From Mesorhizobium loti CJ3sym (lineage in GTDB: Bacteria; Pseudomonadota; Alphaproteobacteria; Rhizobiales; Rhizobiaceae), in NCBI RefSeq assembly GCF_000472785.1, contig NZ_AXAL01000001.1, positions 481,088 through 545,087 of the forward strand: DNA of 64,000 bases, given 5' to 3'. Position numbers and translations under genes: made by a program. The notes below the pieces were generated by a model. It worked only from the letters and a program-made list of their open reading frames with translations. It did not search any database and was not told the origin of the DNA. The stretch's first letter is position 1, and each line of letters starts with the position of its first letter. Below are positions 35,144 to 46,279 of this stretch, one piece after another.

Positions 35144-38100
35144 TTATCCCGGTATCTTGACCACGATCTCGGTCTGGGTACCGGCTTTTGGCTCGAAGGA
35201 CGCGGACTTTGTTTTCGCACCGTCGACTTCAAGGGAGATTGTCTTGGTCTTTTTGTCGCGAATGACATGAACCTTGATCTCGGCGCCCAGCATCTTGAGC
35301 GTAGCCTGGTAGCCATCCCAGTGGCTGGGTAGTTTGGGCCGGAACGTGATCTGCTTGCCGCGCCGCTCGATGCCGAGGATACCCTCGACCGCCGCGCGAT
35401 ACAGCCAACCGGCCGAGCCGGTGTACCAGGTCCATCCACCGCGCCCGCCCTTGTCGTCTCCGGCATAGATATCGGCCGCGACCACATAGGGTTCGACGCG
35501 ATATTGCTCGGCCGAAGCCTCGTCGGATGCGTGGTTGACCGGGTTCAGCATCGAGAAGCAGCGATAGGCTTCGTCGGTCAGCCCCATCTCGGCCAGCGCA
35601 ATGACGAACCATGTCGACGCGTGGGTGTACTGGCCGCCGTTCTCACGCACGCCCGGCGGATAGCTCTTGATGTAGCCGGGGTCCTTGTCGGTCTTCGAGA
35701 AGGGTGGCGTGAACAGCTTGACGATCTTGAGCTTGTCGTCGACGAGCATGCTGGTCGCATGCTGCATGGCCGTCGTCGATCGCGCCGGATCGCCCTCGCC
35801 CGACAGCACGCTCCATGATTGGGCGATGGAGTCGATCTTGCACTCTTCGGATGTCCGTGACCCCAAAGGCGTGCCGTCGTCGAAACTGCCGCGACGGTAC
35901 CATTCGCCGTCCCATGCCGTACTCTCAAGCGCCCGCTTGAGCGCCTCGGCATGCTTTGCCCAAGCCTGCGCGTGCTTGGTGTCGCCCTCGGTCTTGGCAA
36001 CAGTGGCGAAGTCGCCCAGCGTCTTCAGCAGGAACCAACCCAGCCACACGCTCTCGCCCTTGCCGTGGTCGCCGACACGGTTCATGCCGTCGTTCCAGTC
36101 GCCGCCAAGGATCAGCGGCAGGCCGGCAGGGCTGCTGCGCTTGATGGCAAGGTCGAGCGCGCGCGCGCAATGTTCGTAGAGCGACACCGTCTTCTTCGAG
36201 ATTTCGGGGGTGAAGAAGGCATCGTGCTCACCCTCGCCCAGAGCCTGCCCGTCGATGAAGGGCAGTTGCTCCTTCAAGATAGCGGCGTCGCCGGTCACAC
36301 TGAGATAACGCGCCGTGGCGTGGGCCAGCCAGACCACGTCGTCGGAAATCGTGGTGCGCACACCGGCTCCCGTGCGCGGCAGCCACCAATGCTGCACGTC
36401 GCCCTCCGGGAACTGCCGCCGCGCGGCGTTGAGGATCTGGTCACGCGCCAGTGTTGCGTCATGCGCCAGCAAGGCAAGCGTGTCCTGCAGCTGGTCGCGG
36501 AAGCCGTATGCACCACTGGCCTGGTAGAAGGCCGAGCGGGCGCGGATGCGGCAGGCAAGGCTCTGATAGGGCAGCCAGTGATTGACCATGGCGTCGAGCC
36601 CTTTGTCAGGCGTCTCGACCTGGATGGTGTCGAGGAAACCGCGCCACTCGCGCTCATTGTCGGCCAGGCGCTGGTCGAAATCCTTGCCCCTGTGCGCCTT
36701 CACCAGCGCGCTCGCCTGCGCGGCGGAGTCAGCGTCGCCGAGCAGCCAGAGCAGCGTCACGTCGCCGCCGGCCGGGATTTCGACGTCGCGGGCGATCGCC
36801 GCACAAGGGTCATCGCCGGCTTCGATGCGACCCGAGAGGGCCGCCCCACTCAGCACCGCCTGCGGCAGCTCGCTGGAGCCATGCCGGCCGAGGAACTCGG
36901 AGCGGTCCGATGTCACCGAATGGACATTGGCATCGGCGGCGAGGAAAGCCACGCGCTCGCTGAAATCGAGCCCGTAGGGGTTTTGCGCCAGCAACGCGCC
37001 GGTGGCCCCGTCACGGGACGGGACGATGGTCGCTGCGGTGCGCGACCGATGCCCGCCAAGCACCCATTCGGCATAGGCATAGACGCGCAGCCGCGCCGGC
37101 ACTGAGCCGGAATTCTGGATGCGCAGCCGTGAAATCTTCACCGGATCGATCGGGTCGACGACATGGGTGAGGTCCATCGACAGCGGCCCACGCTTGGCGC
37201 GGAAGGTCGAGAAGCCCTGGCCATGCCAGGCTTCGTAGGTCATCGAGGGATCGCGCACCACGGCGGCGATGGGCGAGAACGCCTTGCCGCTGGCCTGATC
37301 GTAGATATAGACGCCCTCGCCCGGCCGGTTCGAGACCGGATCATTCGACCACGGCGTCAACTGGTAGTCGCGGCTGTTGCGGCTCCAGGCGAAGGCAGCC
37401 CCTTCGGCCGAGGTGTGGAAGCCGAACGAGGCGTTGGAGACGACATTGATCCAGGGCTGCGGCGTGGTGCGCCGGCCGGCCAGACGCACCACATAGTGGC
37501 GGCCGTCGCCGTCGAAACCGCCAAAGCCGTTCCATTGGCTGAGGCCAGTGCCATCGGCGCTGGCATCCACCACGGCCTGCGAGGAGAATGCATGCGACGT
37601 CGGCGCTGGAATTTCGCGCAACGTCGGCAATCCGGCCGGAACAAGCGCGTCGCGCGCCTGCAAGGCGGCAGCCTCGGCCCGCTCGATCTGATCGAAGATG
37701 GTGCCGTTACGCGTATGCAGCACCACCCGCGCGACGGCGAGCAGCGTCTTGTAGGTGGTCTCCTCCATCAGGTCGCGGCGCACCGCGAAAATGTGCTGGC
37801 GAGGCCCCAGTTCCTTGCCGCGCAGACGGCTGTTTTCGCACAGCGTCTCGACCGCCCGCTGCAGGTCCTGGACGTAGGACGAGGCCTGCTCGTTGACTAC
37901 GACGAAGTCGATCATCATGCCGCGGGTGCGCATATATTCCTGGAAGCGCAGCGCCTGGGCAACGATCTCCAGATCGGCGACGTCGCCGATCCTGACCAGG
38001 AAGATCGGAAAATCGCCCGAAATGCTGGTTGGCCACAGGCTCGACTGCTTGCCCAGGCCCGAGGCGATGGATTCGGCCGGCAGGCGCAGGAAGGCGTCGG

Positions 38101-41100
38101 GGTAGATCAGAAAGCGCGCCAGTTTCTGCACATTGGCGGCATCGGTCAGGCTGAGGCCCATATGGCGGGTCTGCACCTGGCTGCGCGTCCAGGCAAGCAT
38201 GGCCTGGCGGGCAAAGCTCTCCTGGTGGTCGAGCCGGCTGATGGCATCTTCGAGCTCGGCGCGGTTGGCCCCGACCACGGTCCAGAAGGTCAGCGATATC
38301 TTCTTGTTGGCGGGCACGCGCACCTGGCGGCGCAACGAGGCGATGGGATCGAGCGTGAAGCCGGAATGGCCGCCGAGTCTCGCGCCCGGATCAAAGGCAG
38401 CGGCATCGGCGATGGAGCGGCCACGACCGATGAAGGCGCGCTTGTCGGTCTCTGCCTCCGCATCGCGCGCCGGTCCGGACGGATCGGTGACGAAATGCGC
38501 CAGCGTGATATCCGGCTCGCTGGTATCGCGCTTGCGGCGGGTGGCGAAGATCGCGCCGTTGTTGGCGGCGATTTCGGTCTCCACGAACATCTTCGAGAAG
38601 GCCGGATGCGCGTTGTCGGAAGCCTCCGTACCCAGCACCAGTTCGGCAAAGGACGTCACCTCGATGTGACGATCGGATGTGCTTTCATTGTAGAGCGTGA
38701 TGCGACGGCCTTCGCCATTGCCTTCGGAAACGACGATGCATTCAACCTCGGAGCGCAACGTGCCGACCGATTTGACGAAGCTCGCCTTGTCGTCGGAGAA
38801 CAGGGTCTGCACCTTTTCCTCGGCCGCTCGCTTCGGCTCCGCCGTTGCCGACCACCAGTCTCCCGTGCTGACGTCACGCAGGAATATGTAGGAGCCCAGA
38901 CGGTCCTCGGTGGGATCCGGCTGCCAGCGGGTGACCGACAGATCGCCCCAGCGGCTGTAGCCGGATCCGGTCGCGGTCACCATCACCGAATAGCGGCCGT
39001 TCGACATCACATTGGTCGAACGCAACGCCCGCAGGGGATCGAGCACGATGCGGGTGTCGGGGCTCTCGGTTTCGGTTTCGTCTTTGGCGCGCTCGTCGGC
39101 TTCGGTCCTGACGGTCGCGGTCGGGATGTCGCGCGGCGCCCTTTCCTGCAGCAGAAGTTCAGCCGATTCAATGACCGGATCGCTGTGGAAACGGTCGCGC
39201 AGGCGACCCTCGAAGATCGCGTCGGCGACCGCAGCGATCGACATGCCCGAATGGTGCGCATAGTAATTCAGCACGACCGCGTGGTTGGTGCCTTCAGGCA
39301 CGCGCTGCGGCGTGAAATCGACCGCATCGTAGTAGCCGTGAGGGCCAAGCGCACCGACCTCGCGCAGCCGGGCCAGATTCTGCACGGCTTCGCGCGGGTT
39401 GAACTGCGCCGCCAGGATAGTGGCATAGGGCGCGATCACCGTGTTCTGGCCAAGGCCGCGCTTCAGCCCCAGCCCAGGCACGCCGAAGTTGGTGTACTGA
39501 TAGGTCAGTTCCCGGTCACGAGCGTTGTAGGCCGCTTCCGAAATGCCCCACGGCACGTTTTTCTGGCGGCCATACTGGATCTGGCGCTTGATGATCAGCT
39601 TGCTCGTCTGGTTGAGGATAGAGCCTTGCGGCTCCTTCATCACCAGTGGCGGCATCAGATACTCGAACATCGAGCCCGACCAGGACATCAGCGCACCCTG
39701 GAAACCGATCTCGACAATCGGGCGGCCGAGCCGGAACCAATGCTCGGTCGGCAGGTCGCCCTTGGCGATGGCGAACAGGCTGGTCAGCCGCGCCTCGGAG
39801 GCGAGAAGATCGTAGCAGCTTTCGTCGAGCTGGTGTTCCTCGACCCGGTAGCCGATCGACAGCAGCTTGCGCTCCGGCCGCATCAGGAAGGAGAACTCCA
39901 TCTCAAAGGCGAAGCGGCGCGTGCGCTCGCGCAAGGTCAGCAGCTTGGCGCGCAACGCCTCGACCGCATTGTCGTCGCTGTGGGCGTCGTGGACATGCGC
40001 CTCGCACGTGGCTTCCAGCCTCGCCGCCCAGTCGACGATGACGTCGCTCTGGGTCGATGCCGCCTCGGTGTGGATGGCGGTGGCCAGCTTGCGGATCTCG
40101 CCCGCCAGCACGGCAAGGTTGATGGTGCGGATCGAGGCCATCTCAGGCTGAGCCTTGATCGTCTCGACGGCACGCCGCATGCCATCCAGGCGATCAACGA
40201 GGCGCTGGCGCAAGGGCCGCAACTGGCGGCGATCATCCGGCAACTCATCCAGGCTTTCGCTGAGAATGGTCACCGTGTCGAGAATACCTTCGAAGTCGCC
40301 CTGGAGGTGAACGGAAGGTGCTTCCGCCCACTCGGCACAGGCGGCCGCCACCGCCACCAGGTGACCGGCGAGATTGCCGCTGTCGACGGCCGAGATATAG
40401 AGTGGATAGAGCGGCTTCAGCGTCGTGGTGTCATACCAGTTGAAGAGATGGCCGCGGTGGCGCGGCATGCTCTCAATGGTGGTCATGGTGGCGTCGATGC
40501 GGGTAATGGCATCGGACAGGCTGATCCAGCCGAAATCGCGCGCCGAGACGACCGACAGCAGGTAGACACCGACGTTGGTAGGCGAGGTGCGCGGTGCCAC
40601 GACCGGTGCCGGGCTTTCCTGGAAATTGTCCGGCGGCAGATTGTGATGCTCTTCCGTGACGAAGCTCTCGAAATAATGCCAGGTGCGTCGTGCCACGGTG
40701 CGCAGCGCATGGATGTCGGCCTGCGATATGCGCAGGCGATCCTCGGTTTCGGCCGAGCGGCTGATCCAGCTGGCGATCGCCGGCGAGCCGATCCAGAACA
40801 GGGCGAAGAAGAAGGCGACGAAAGCGCCGGTGGAATCGGCCAGCACCGGAATGGCGAGGCCAACGAAGCCGATGATCACGGCGCCGTACATCATGCCGTA
40901 ATAGGAGCCGACATCATTGTCGCCGGCCTTGTGCGCCTGCGAGGCGGTGCGCCATTCCAGGAGGTTCTGGCGGCTGACGAACAGCCGGTAGAGCGTACGC
41001 ACAATGGCATCGCCCATCATCCAGGCATTATGCGCCATCAGCACGATCTTCAGCGCCACCATGGCGGTGCCGAAGGCGACGTCGCGCGCCAAGGCCGAGA

Positions 41101-43726
41101 AATGACCGCGCGGCGTCTGGTCGCCACTCTTGGGCAAGATGGCGTTGACGATGTCGAAGGTCGGCGCCATGAACAGGCTGAGGATCAGCAGGGCCTGCCA
41201 TTGTGCGGCCTGCGTGAACGGCAGCAAGGTCCAGCCGGCAATCGCCGCCATCACCCAGAAGATCGGCGTCAGCGAGCGACGCAGATTGTCGACCATCTTC
41301 CAGCGCGACAAAGCCGGGACACCGGAGCGCGGATCGAGGATATAGCCCAGCAGCTGCCAGTCGCCGCGTGCCCAGCGATGGTGGCGCGAGGCGTCGACCG
41401 AATAGCGGGTCGGATAGTCCTCGACCAGTTCGACGTCGGTGACAAGTGCTGCGCGCGCCAGCGCGCCTTCGAGCAGATCGTGGCTGAGGATGGTGTTTTC
41501 CTCGATCCGACCCTGCAGGGCGGCCTCGAAGGCGTCGACATGGTAGAGACCCTTGCCGGTGAAGGAGCCGTCGCTGAAGACGTCCTGATAGAGGTCCGAC
41601 ACGGCGAAGACATAGGGGTCGAGGCCGCGATTGGCCGAGAACACGCGCTGGAAGAACGAGGCTTCGTCGCCTGACGTCAGCGAGGCGGTGATGCGCGGCT
41701 GCAGGATCGTGTAGCCGGCGGTGACGACGCGTTTGGTGGCGTCGAAATGCGGACGGTTGAGCGGATGGCAGAGCTTGCCGACGAGGCTCGCCACGGCATC
41801 GCGGGTGGTGCGCGTATCGGCGTCGAGTGTCATCACATGGACGACTTTTTCCGGCAGCGGCACTTCGAGCGGCAGGAAGGTGGTGTCGCTGTCGCCGCGC
41901 AGCAAAAGGTCGAGCTCATGCAGCTTGCCGCGTTTGCGCTCCCAGCCCATCCAGGACCCTTGCGCGGCGTTGAAGAGCCGGCGGCGGTGCAGGATGTAGA
42001 AGCGCGGCGCACCTTCAGAGGGATAGCGGGCGTTGAGACGAGCGATCTCGGCGCGGGCATATTCGAGGATTTCGGTGTCGGCCGCATCGATCTCGATCTT
42101 GCTGTCTGGCCAATCCGAAAGCAGCGCGAAATGGATCTCGTCCACCAGATTGGCAAGGTAATGCACTTCGATGTTGCGGATGTTTTCCTCGACATCGTCA
42201 CGCGAACCGATCAGCGACGGCACAACCACCAGCGTGCGCGCCTCGGGCGGCACGCCGTGCCGATAGTCATAGCCGATCAGGCGTGTCGGCTTGAGGAACA
42301 GCGAGACCACGGTGTTGAAGAAGGCGAGCGCGCCCTCGCTCGCCGGGACGGCAAACAGCGCCAGCATCAGGACGATCGAGGTTACCGACAGGCCGAGATT
42401 GGCCAAGGCATTGCCGGTGAGGACAAGAAGCAGGGCCGTCAACGCGAAGACCGGCAGGACGATGCCAAGCCACCCGGTCTTGGCGAAGGTCCGCTTGACC
42501 GTCTGGCTGATAGTGGGCCGATAACCGATCGCCTTTTCCAGTTCCAGCCGGCGCGGGCCGACGAGATAGAAACCGACATCTGTGTGAGCGGACGCGGTTG
42601 GCGCAATCCCCTCTTCAGTGCTGCCCGCCCCAGCCTCACCAGTGGCATGACCGGCCAATTCACTGGCCTTTTCGGCGACACGGTATTCCGACAGGTTCGA
42701 GCGGCGCGCCAGTTCCTCGATCGCGGTGCGGTATTGGTCACGCGAGAAGAAGTCGAGGGCGGCGAAATCGGTGCGCTCGCGCAGCACGGTGTCGATGCGG
42801 CTGACGCCTTCGAACCACACCGTCCAGTCGACATCGTTGATGACGCGCAGGCCGCGGATGATGTTGCCGGTCGTCACATTGCCGCTGGACAGCGTGTGAT
42901 GCTCGGAGATGATGATCTCCTCGGCATCGGAGCCGGTCTTTTCGAGCTCGCCTTCCAGCCATTCCAGAGCCTTGCCGGCATTCTGCGACCCATCGCGCAA
43001 ACGATAGAGCAGTTGGGTGGCGAAGGTGGTGTCCTGGGCATGGGCGCCGAAATTGGCCAGGATCACTTGCCGGTCAGCGCTGTCGTCGGTCGCCAGCACC
43101 TTGTCGGCCACGTCGTTGGCGATCTGGCGCATCCGGCGGGTGCGGTTGACCCTGACGGCAAGCCGGCGGAGATTTTCGATCAGAACGAAGCGTAGAAGCG
43201 AGGGCAGCGCCCAGAGTTCACCGATCTTCAGCGGCTCGACAGACTGAAAACCCTGGACGATGGACTTGAACATGGTCGCGGAGACGGAACTGTCGGAATG
43301 CGCCACATAGGTCCAGGCCAACGCCAGGGCGCGCGGCACAGTGCCGCCACCGGGCAGTTTCAGCGTCGGCAGCTGGCGATAGAAGCGGCGCGGCAGGTCG
43401 CGCTTGACCTGGAAGATGGTCTCCTCGACCAGATAGTTGTTGTCGAGCAGCCATTGCGCGGCCGGAGTGATCGTTTCACCCTTGGCCTGCGCGGCGTTGG
43501 TCGAACGGTAGACTTCGAGGATCTTCTTGGCGCTGTCGCGGATACGAGCCTGGAAATCGAACGGGGTCAGGCCGAAAAGGTCGGTGAGATCGCCTTTTGC
43601 CAGGCTTTCGCCGAGCAGCCGGAGGCGTTCCTCCGGCAGGAATGTCGACCTTATCGGCTCTTCCGTGATGGCCGGAAAGCTTGCGCTGGTCTTTTCGATC
43701 TGGGCTGGGTTCGTCTGAATATTCAT
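35144..43726 (-). CDS. ndvB: Cyclic beta-1,2-glucan synthase
   Basis: About 2860 residues, the normal giant size of NdvB/ChvB. The N-terminal third is a membrane glycosyltransferase (GT84): multiple helices, HVMTLDADTRTTRDAVASL with the metal-binding DAD, and the RYSVDASRHHRWARGDWQLL loop (QxxRW-like). A GH94 glycoside-phosphorylase-like C-terminal half (LPLILGGDWNDGMNRVGDHG, TGSAGWLYRAAVEGILGI) sets ring size. It makes, elongates and closes cyclic beta-1,2-glucans from UDP-glucose at the inner membrane. Start ATG 43726 (MNIQTNPAQI) is preferred to one eight codons upstream. The frame is uninterrupted. Confidence 0.97.
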   Translation of the reverse strand: MNIQTNPAQIEKTSASFPAITEEPIRSTFLPEERLRLLGESLAKGDLTDLFGLTPFDFQARIRDSAKKILEVYRSTNAAQAKGETITPAAQWLLDNNYLVEETIFQVKRDLPRRFYRQLPTLKLPGGGTVPRALALAWTYVAHSDSSVSATMFKSIVQGFQSVEPLKIGELWALPSLLRFVLIENLRRLAVRVNRTRRMRQIANDVADKVLATDDSADRQVILANFGAHAQDTTFATQLLYRLRDGSQNAGKALEWLEGELEKTGSDAEEIIISEHHTLSSGNVTTGNIIRGLRVINDVDWTVWFEGVSRIDTVLRERTDFAALDFFSRDQYRTAIEELARRSNLSEYRVAEKASELAGHATGEAGAGSTEEGIAPTASAHTDVGFYLVGPRRLELEKAIGYRPTISQTVKRTFAKTGWLGIVLPVFALTALLLVLTGNALANLGLSVTSIVLMLALFAVPASEGALAFFNTVVSLFLKPTRLIGYDYRHGVPPEARTLVVVPSLIGSRDDVEENIRNIEVHYLANLVDEIHFALLSDWPDSKIEIDAADTEILEYARAEIARLNARYPSEGAPRFYILHRRRLFNAAQGSWMGWERKRGKLHELDLLLRGDSDTTFLPLEVPLPEKVVHVMTLDADTRTTRDAVASLVGKLCHPLNRPHFDATKRVVTAGYTILQPRITASLTSGDEASFFQRVFSANRGLDPYVFAVSDLYQDVFSDGSFTGKGLYHVDAFEAALQGRIEENTILSHDLLEGALARAALVTDVELVEDYPTRYSVDASRHHRWARGDWQLLGYILDPRSGVPALSRWKMVDNLRRSLTPIFWVMAAIAGWTLLPFTQAAQWQALLILSLFMAPTFDIVNAILPKSGDQTPRGHFSALARDVAFGTAMVALKIVLMAHNAWMMGDAIVRTLYRLFVSRQNLLEWRTASQAHKAGDNDVGSYYGMMYGAVIIGFVGLAIPVLADSTGAFVAFFFALFWIGSPAIASWISRSAETEDRLRISQADIHALRTVARRTWHYFESFVTEEHHNLPPDNFQESPAPVVAPRTSPTNVGVYLLSVVSARDFGWISLSDAITRIDATMTTIESMPRHRGHLFNWYDTTTLKPLYPLYISAVDSGNLAGHLVAVAAACAEWAEAPSVHLQGDFEGILDTVTILSESLDELPDDRRQLRPLRQRLVDRLDGMRRAVETIKAQPEMASIRTINLAVLAGEIRKLATAIHTEAASTQSDVIVDWAARLEATCEAHVHDAHSDDNAVEALRAKLLTLRERTRRFAFEMEFSFLMRPERKLLSIGYRVEEHQLDESCYDLLASEARLTSLFAIAKGDLPTEHWFRLGRPIVEIGFQGALMSWSGSMFEYLMPPLVMKEPQGSILNQTSKLIIKRQIQYGRQKNVPWGISEAAYNARDRELTYQYTNFGVPGLGLKRGLGQNTVIAPYATILAAQFNPREAVQNLARLREVGALGPHGYYDAVDFTPQRVPEGTNHAVVLNYYAHHSGMSIAAVADAIFEGRLRDRFHSDPVIESAELLLQERAPRDIPTATVRTEADERAKDETETESPDTRIVLDPLRALRSTNVMSNGRYSVMVTATGSGYSRWGDLSVTRWQPDPTEDRLGSYIFLRDVSTGDWWSATAEPKRAAEEKVQTLFSDDKASFVKSVGTLRSEVECIVVSEGNGEGRRITLYNESTSDRHIEVTSFAELVLGTEASDNAHPAFSKMFVETEIAANNGAIFATRRKRDTSEPDITLAHFVTDPSGPARDAEAETDKRAFIGRGRSIADAAAFDPGARLGGHSGFTLDPIASLRRQVRVPANKKISLTFWTVVGANRAELEDAISRLDHQESFARQAMLAWTRSQVQTRHMGLSLTDAANVQKLARFLIYPDAFLRLPAESIASGLGKQSSLWPTSISGDFPIFLVRIGDVADLEIVAQALRFQEYMRTRGMMIDFVVVNEQASSYVQDLQRAVETLCENSRLRGKELGPRQHIFAVRRDLMEETTYKTLLAVARVVLHTRNGTIFDQIERAEAAALQARDALVPAGLPTLREIPAPTSHAFSSQAVVDASADGTGLSQWNGFGGFDGDGRHYVVRLAGRRTTPQPWINVVSNASFGFHTSAEGAAFAWSRNSRDYQLTPWSNDPVSNRPGEGVYIYDQASGKAFSPIAAVVRDPSMTYEAWHGQGFSTFRAKRGPLSMDLTHVVDPIDPVKISRLRIQNSGSVPARLRVYAYAEWVLGGHRSRTAATIVPSRDGATGALLAQNPYGLDFSERVAFLAADANVHSVTSDRSEFLGRHGSSELPQAVLSGAALSGRIEAGDDPCAAIARDVEIPAGGDVTLLWLLGDADSAAQASALVKAHRGKDFDQRLADNEREWRGFLDTIQVETPDKGLDAMVNHWLPYQSLACRIRARSAFYQASGAYGFRDQLQDTLALLAHDATLARDQILNAARRQFPEGDVQHWWLPRTGAGVRTTISDDVVWLAHATARYLSVTGDAAILKEQLPFIDGQALGEGEHDAFFTPEISKKTVSLYEHCARALDLAIKRSSPAGLPLILGGDWNDGMNRVGDHGKGESVWLGWFLLKTLGDFATVAKTEGDTKHAQAWAKHAEALKRALESTAWDGEWYRRGSFDDGTPLGSRTSEECKIDSIAQSWSVLSGEGDPARSTTAMQHATSMLVDDKLKIVKLFTPPFSKTDKDPGYIKSYPPGVRENGGQYTHASTWFVIALAEMGLTDEAYRCFSMLNPVNHASDEASAEQYRVEPYVVAADIYAGDDKGGRGGWTWYTGSAGWLYRAAVEGILGIERRGKQITFRPKLPSHWDGYQATLKMLGAEIKVHVIRDKKTKTISLEVDGAKTKSASFEPKAGTQTEIVVKIPG

Positions 43727-44014
43727 TGAAAATTCCGTAAGCGGGCACACAGCGGCGTCACCGCCACGGCAATGGCCCTAAAACCGGTTCAAATGCAATT
43801 GGTTGCATAATCCCACTTGCCGAAAGTTTGTTTCCGCACCACGACAGGGCGTCATCTCTCGGCAAAAATTCCAAGACGAGCACCCCTCTTCCCGTCGAGT
43901 TCGATCGGCGGAGAGGATTCGGGCTTTTTCGTGATGCCGGCAAGAGCTTACGCTATATTTCGCCAGCACTGCGATCATGTTTGGAAACAAGCGGTAACCG
44001 TTGGCGCGAAGGCT

Positions 44015-44593
44015 TCAGGCCGAGATGGTTATCCGGATCACGAACAGCGTCGCGTTCAGAGCGGGTTCAACCCGCAGCACAGCAGCATCCGGCCCGAGCA
44101 ACAGCGTGTCGAGCGGCCCGAGGCGAATGGGCCCGGCCTCCGGGAAAACGGCTTCGCCCTTGTGACAAAGGATGAGGGTCGAACCGACCCCGATCGCGAT
44201 GTCGACAGGCCGTGAAATCGCCAGGCGCTCGACCGAATGCAACATGCGGCCGCGGCGGGTCATAACGTTGAGGTCGGTGATCGGGCCGGCGATTAGGGCG
44301 GCACTGGTGGGCAAATCAGCTGGAAAGGCAAAAGGCGCCGAAACCGGCGTCAGCCGCGCCGGCGGCTGGCCGGCGATATCAAGCACGATCCCCTCGCCTT
44401 CCAGCACCGACAGGGTGCGTTCGATGCCGGCAAAGCTGGAGAACGGTCCGCTGCTCCCGACATGCGCCATCGAGACCCGCCAGTCGAACTCGTCGAGGCC
44501 GGCGCTGTCAGGCGAGACGGCGATCTCGGTTGTCGTGCCGCCGCCGTTCTTCCAAGGCATGACACGGTAGTCGGCGGCACGAAGGATGCGCAT
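44015..44593 (-). CDS. hutD: HutD/Ves family cupin
   Basis: 192 residues with the HutD start MRILRAADYRVMPWKNGGGT and the conserved SMAHVGSSGPFSSFAGIERT. HutD is a bicupin that binds formylglutamate-like ligands and is thought to limit hut expression. It is the last gene of the minus-strand hut operon, 12 bp after hutU. Length and motifs are normal. Confidence 0.92.
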   Translation of the reverse strand: MRILRAADYRVMPWKNGGGTTTEIAVSPDSAGLDEFDWRVSMAHVGSSGPFSSFAGIERTLSVLEGEGIVLDIAGQPPARLTPVSAPFAFPADLPTSAALIAGPITDLNVMTRRGRMLHSVERLAISRPVDIAIGVGSTLILCHKGEAVFPEAGPIRLGPLDTLLLGPDAAVLRVEPALNATLFVIRITISA

Positions 44594-44605
44594 GAGGTCA
44601 GCCTA

Positions 44606-46279
44606 TCACCCTAAAATGCCGGGCAGGTTGAGCTGGTGCTCCTTGGCGCATTCAATGGCGATTTCGTAGCCGGCATCGGCGTGGCGCATGACGCCGGTTG
44701 CCGGGTCGTTCCACAGCACGCGCTCCAGGCGCCTTGCGGCGTCCGGCGTGCCATCGGCAACAATGACCATGCCGGCATGCTGCGAAAAGCCCATGCCGAC
44801 GCCGCCGCCATGATGCAGCGACACCCAGGTGGCACCAGACGCAGTATTGAGCAACGCGTTGAGCAGCGGCCAGTCGGAGACGGCATCCGAACCGTCCTTC
44901 ATCGCTTCCGTCTCACGGTTCGGCGAGGCGACTGAGCCGGAATCAAGGTGATCGCGGCCGATGACGACCGGCGCCTTGAGCTCGCCCTTGGCGACCATCT
45001 CGTTGAAGGCGAGGCCCAGCCGGTGGCGATCGCCGAGACCGACCCAGCAGATGCGCGCCGGCAGCCCCTGGAAGGCGATGCGCTCGCGCGCCATGTCGAG
45101 CCAATTGTGCAGATGGGTGTTGCCGGGGGTGAGTTCGCGCACCTTGGCGTCGGTCTTGTAGATGTCTTCGGGATCGCCCGAGAGTGCAGCCCAGCGGAAC
45201 GGCCCGATGCCGCGGCAGAACAGCGGACGGATATAGGCCGGCACAAAGCCCGGGAAAGCAAAGGCGTTCTCAAAACCTTCGTCCTTGGCGACCTGGCGGA
45301 TGTTGTTGCCGTAATCGAGCGTCGGCACGCCGGCGTTCCAGAACGCCACCATCGCCTCGACATGTTCGCGCATTGAGGCGCGGGCCGCCTTCTCGACCGC
45401 CTTGGGATCGCTGACACGCTTCTCGCGCCACTCGGCCATGGTCCAGCCCTTCGGCAGATAGCCGTTGATGGGGTCGTGGGCGGAGGTCTGGTCGGTAACC
45501 ATATCGGGGCGGATGCCGCGCCTGAACATTTCGGGCACGATCTCGGCCGCATTGCCGAGCAGGCCGACGGACTTCGCCTCGCCGGCCTTGGTCCAGCGTT
45601 CGATCATTTCCATCGCTTCGTCGAGCGTCTCGGCCTTTTCGTCGACATAGCGGGTGCGCAGGCGGAAATCGATCGAGTCCGGGTTGCATTCGATGGCGAG
45701 ACAGCAGGCTCCAGCCATGACTGCAGCCAGCGGCTGGGCGCCGCCCATGCCGCCGAGACCGCCGGTCAGGATCCACTTGCCCTTGAGATTGCCGCCATAA
45801 TGCTGGCGACCGGCCTCGACGAAGGTTTCATAGGTGCCCTGCACGATGCCTTGCGTGCCGATATAGATCCACGAGCCGGCCGTCATCTGGCCGTACATCA
45901 TCAGGCCCTTTCTATCGAGCTCATTGAACTTATCCCAGTTGGCCCAGTGCGGCACCAGGTTGGAGTTGGCGATCAGCACGCGCGGCGCATCGGCGTGCGT
46001 GCGGAACACGCCGACCGGCTTGCCGGACTGCACCAAAAGGGTCTCGTCCTCACCAAGCGTCTTCAGCGAGGCGACGATGCTGTCAAAATCGTTCCAGGTG
46101 CGCGCCGCCCGACCGATGCCGCCATAAACGACCAGTTCGTTGGGGTTTTCGGCAACCTCGGGGTCGAGATTGTTCATCAGCATGCGCAGCGGCGCTTCGG
46201 TCGTCCAATAGCGGGCATTGAGCTTGTCGCCGCGCGGCGCACGGACTTCGCGGATGTTGTGGCGAGGATTGTTCATCAT
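44606..46279 (-). CDS. hutU: Urocanate hydratase (urocanase)
   Basis: 557 residues. Key regions: [42 protein letters not shown] (NAD binding), the catalytic Cys in [10 protein letters not shown], and [16 protein letters not shown]. It converts urocanate to imidazolone propionate using NAD as electrophile. ATG 46279 overlaps the stop of the upstream secreted-protein gene (ATGA). Frame upstream of this belongs to other genes. Confidence 0.97.
   Translation of the reverse strand: MMNNPRHNIREVRAPRGDKLNARYWTTEAPLRMLMNNLDPEVAENPNELVVYGGIGRAARTWNDFDSIVASLKTLGEDETLLVQSGKPVGVFRTHADAPRVLIANSNLVPHWANWDKFNELDRKGLMMYGQMTAGSWIYIGTQGIVQGTYETFVEAGRQHYGGNLKGKWILTGGLGGMGGAQPLAAVMAGACCLAIECNPDSIDFRLRTRYVDEKAETLDEAMEMIERWTKAGEAKSVGLLGNAAEIVPEMFRRGIRPDMVTDQTSAHDPINGYLPKGWTMAEWREKRVSDPKAVEKAARASMREHVEAMVAFWNAGVPTLDYGNNIRQVAKDEGFENAFAFPGFVPAYIRPLFCRGIGPFRWAALSGDPEDIYKTDAKVRELTPGNTHLHNWLDMARERIAFQGLPARICWVGLGDRHRLGLAFNEMVAKGELKAPVVIGRDHLDSGSVASPNRETEAMKDGSDAVSDWPLLNALLNTASGATWVSLHHGGGVGMGFSQHAGMVIVADGTPDAARRLERVLWNDPATGVMRHADAGYEIAIECAKEHQLNLPGILG

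Noticed and set aside
37163..41674. A 1503-codon open frame on the plus strand
   Set aside because: It is exactly antisense to ndvB, whose minus-strand frame is uninterrupted and matches a known family. Long antisense frames are expected from GC-rich codon use.
43751..44014. Small frames upstream of ndvB
   Set aside because: Overlapping short frames on both strands without ribosome sites; more likely the ndvB promoter region.
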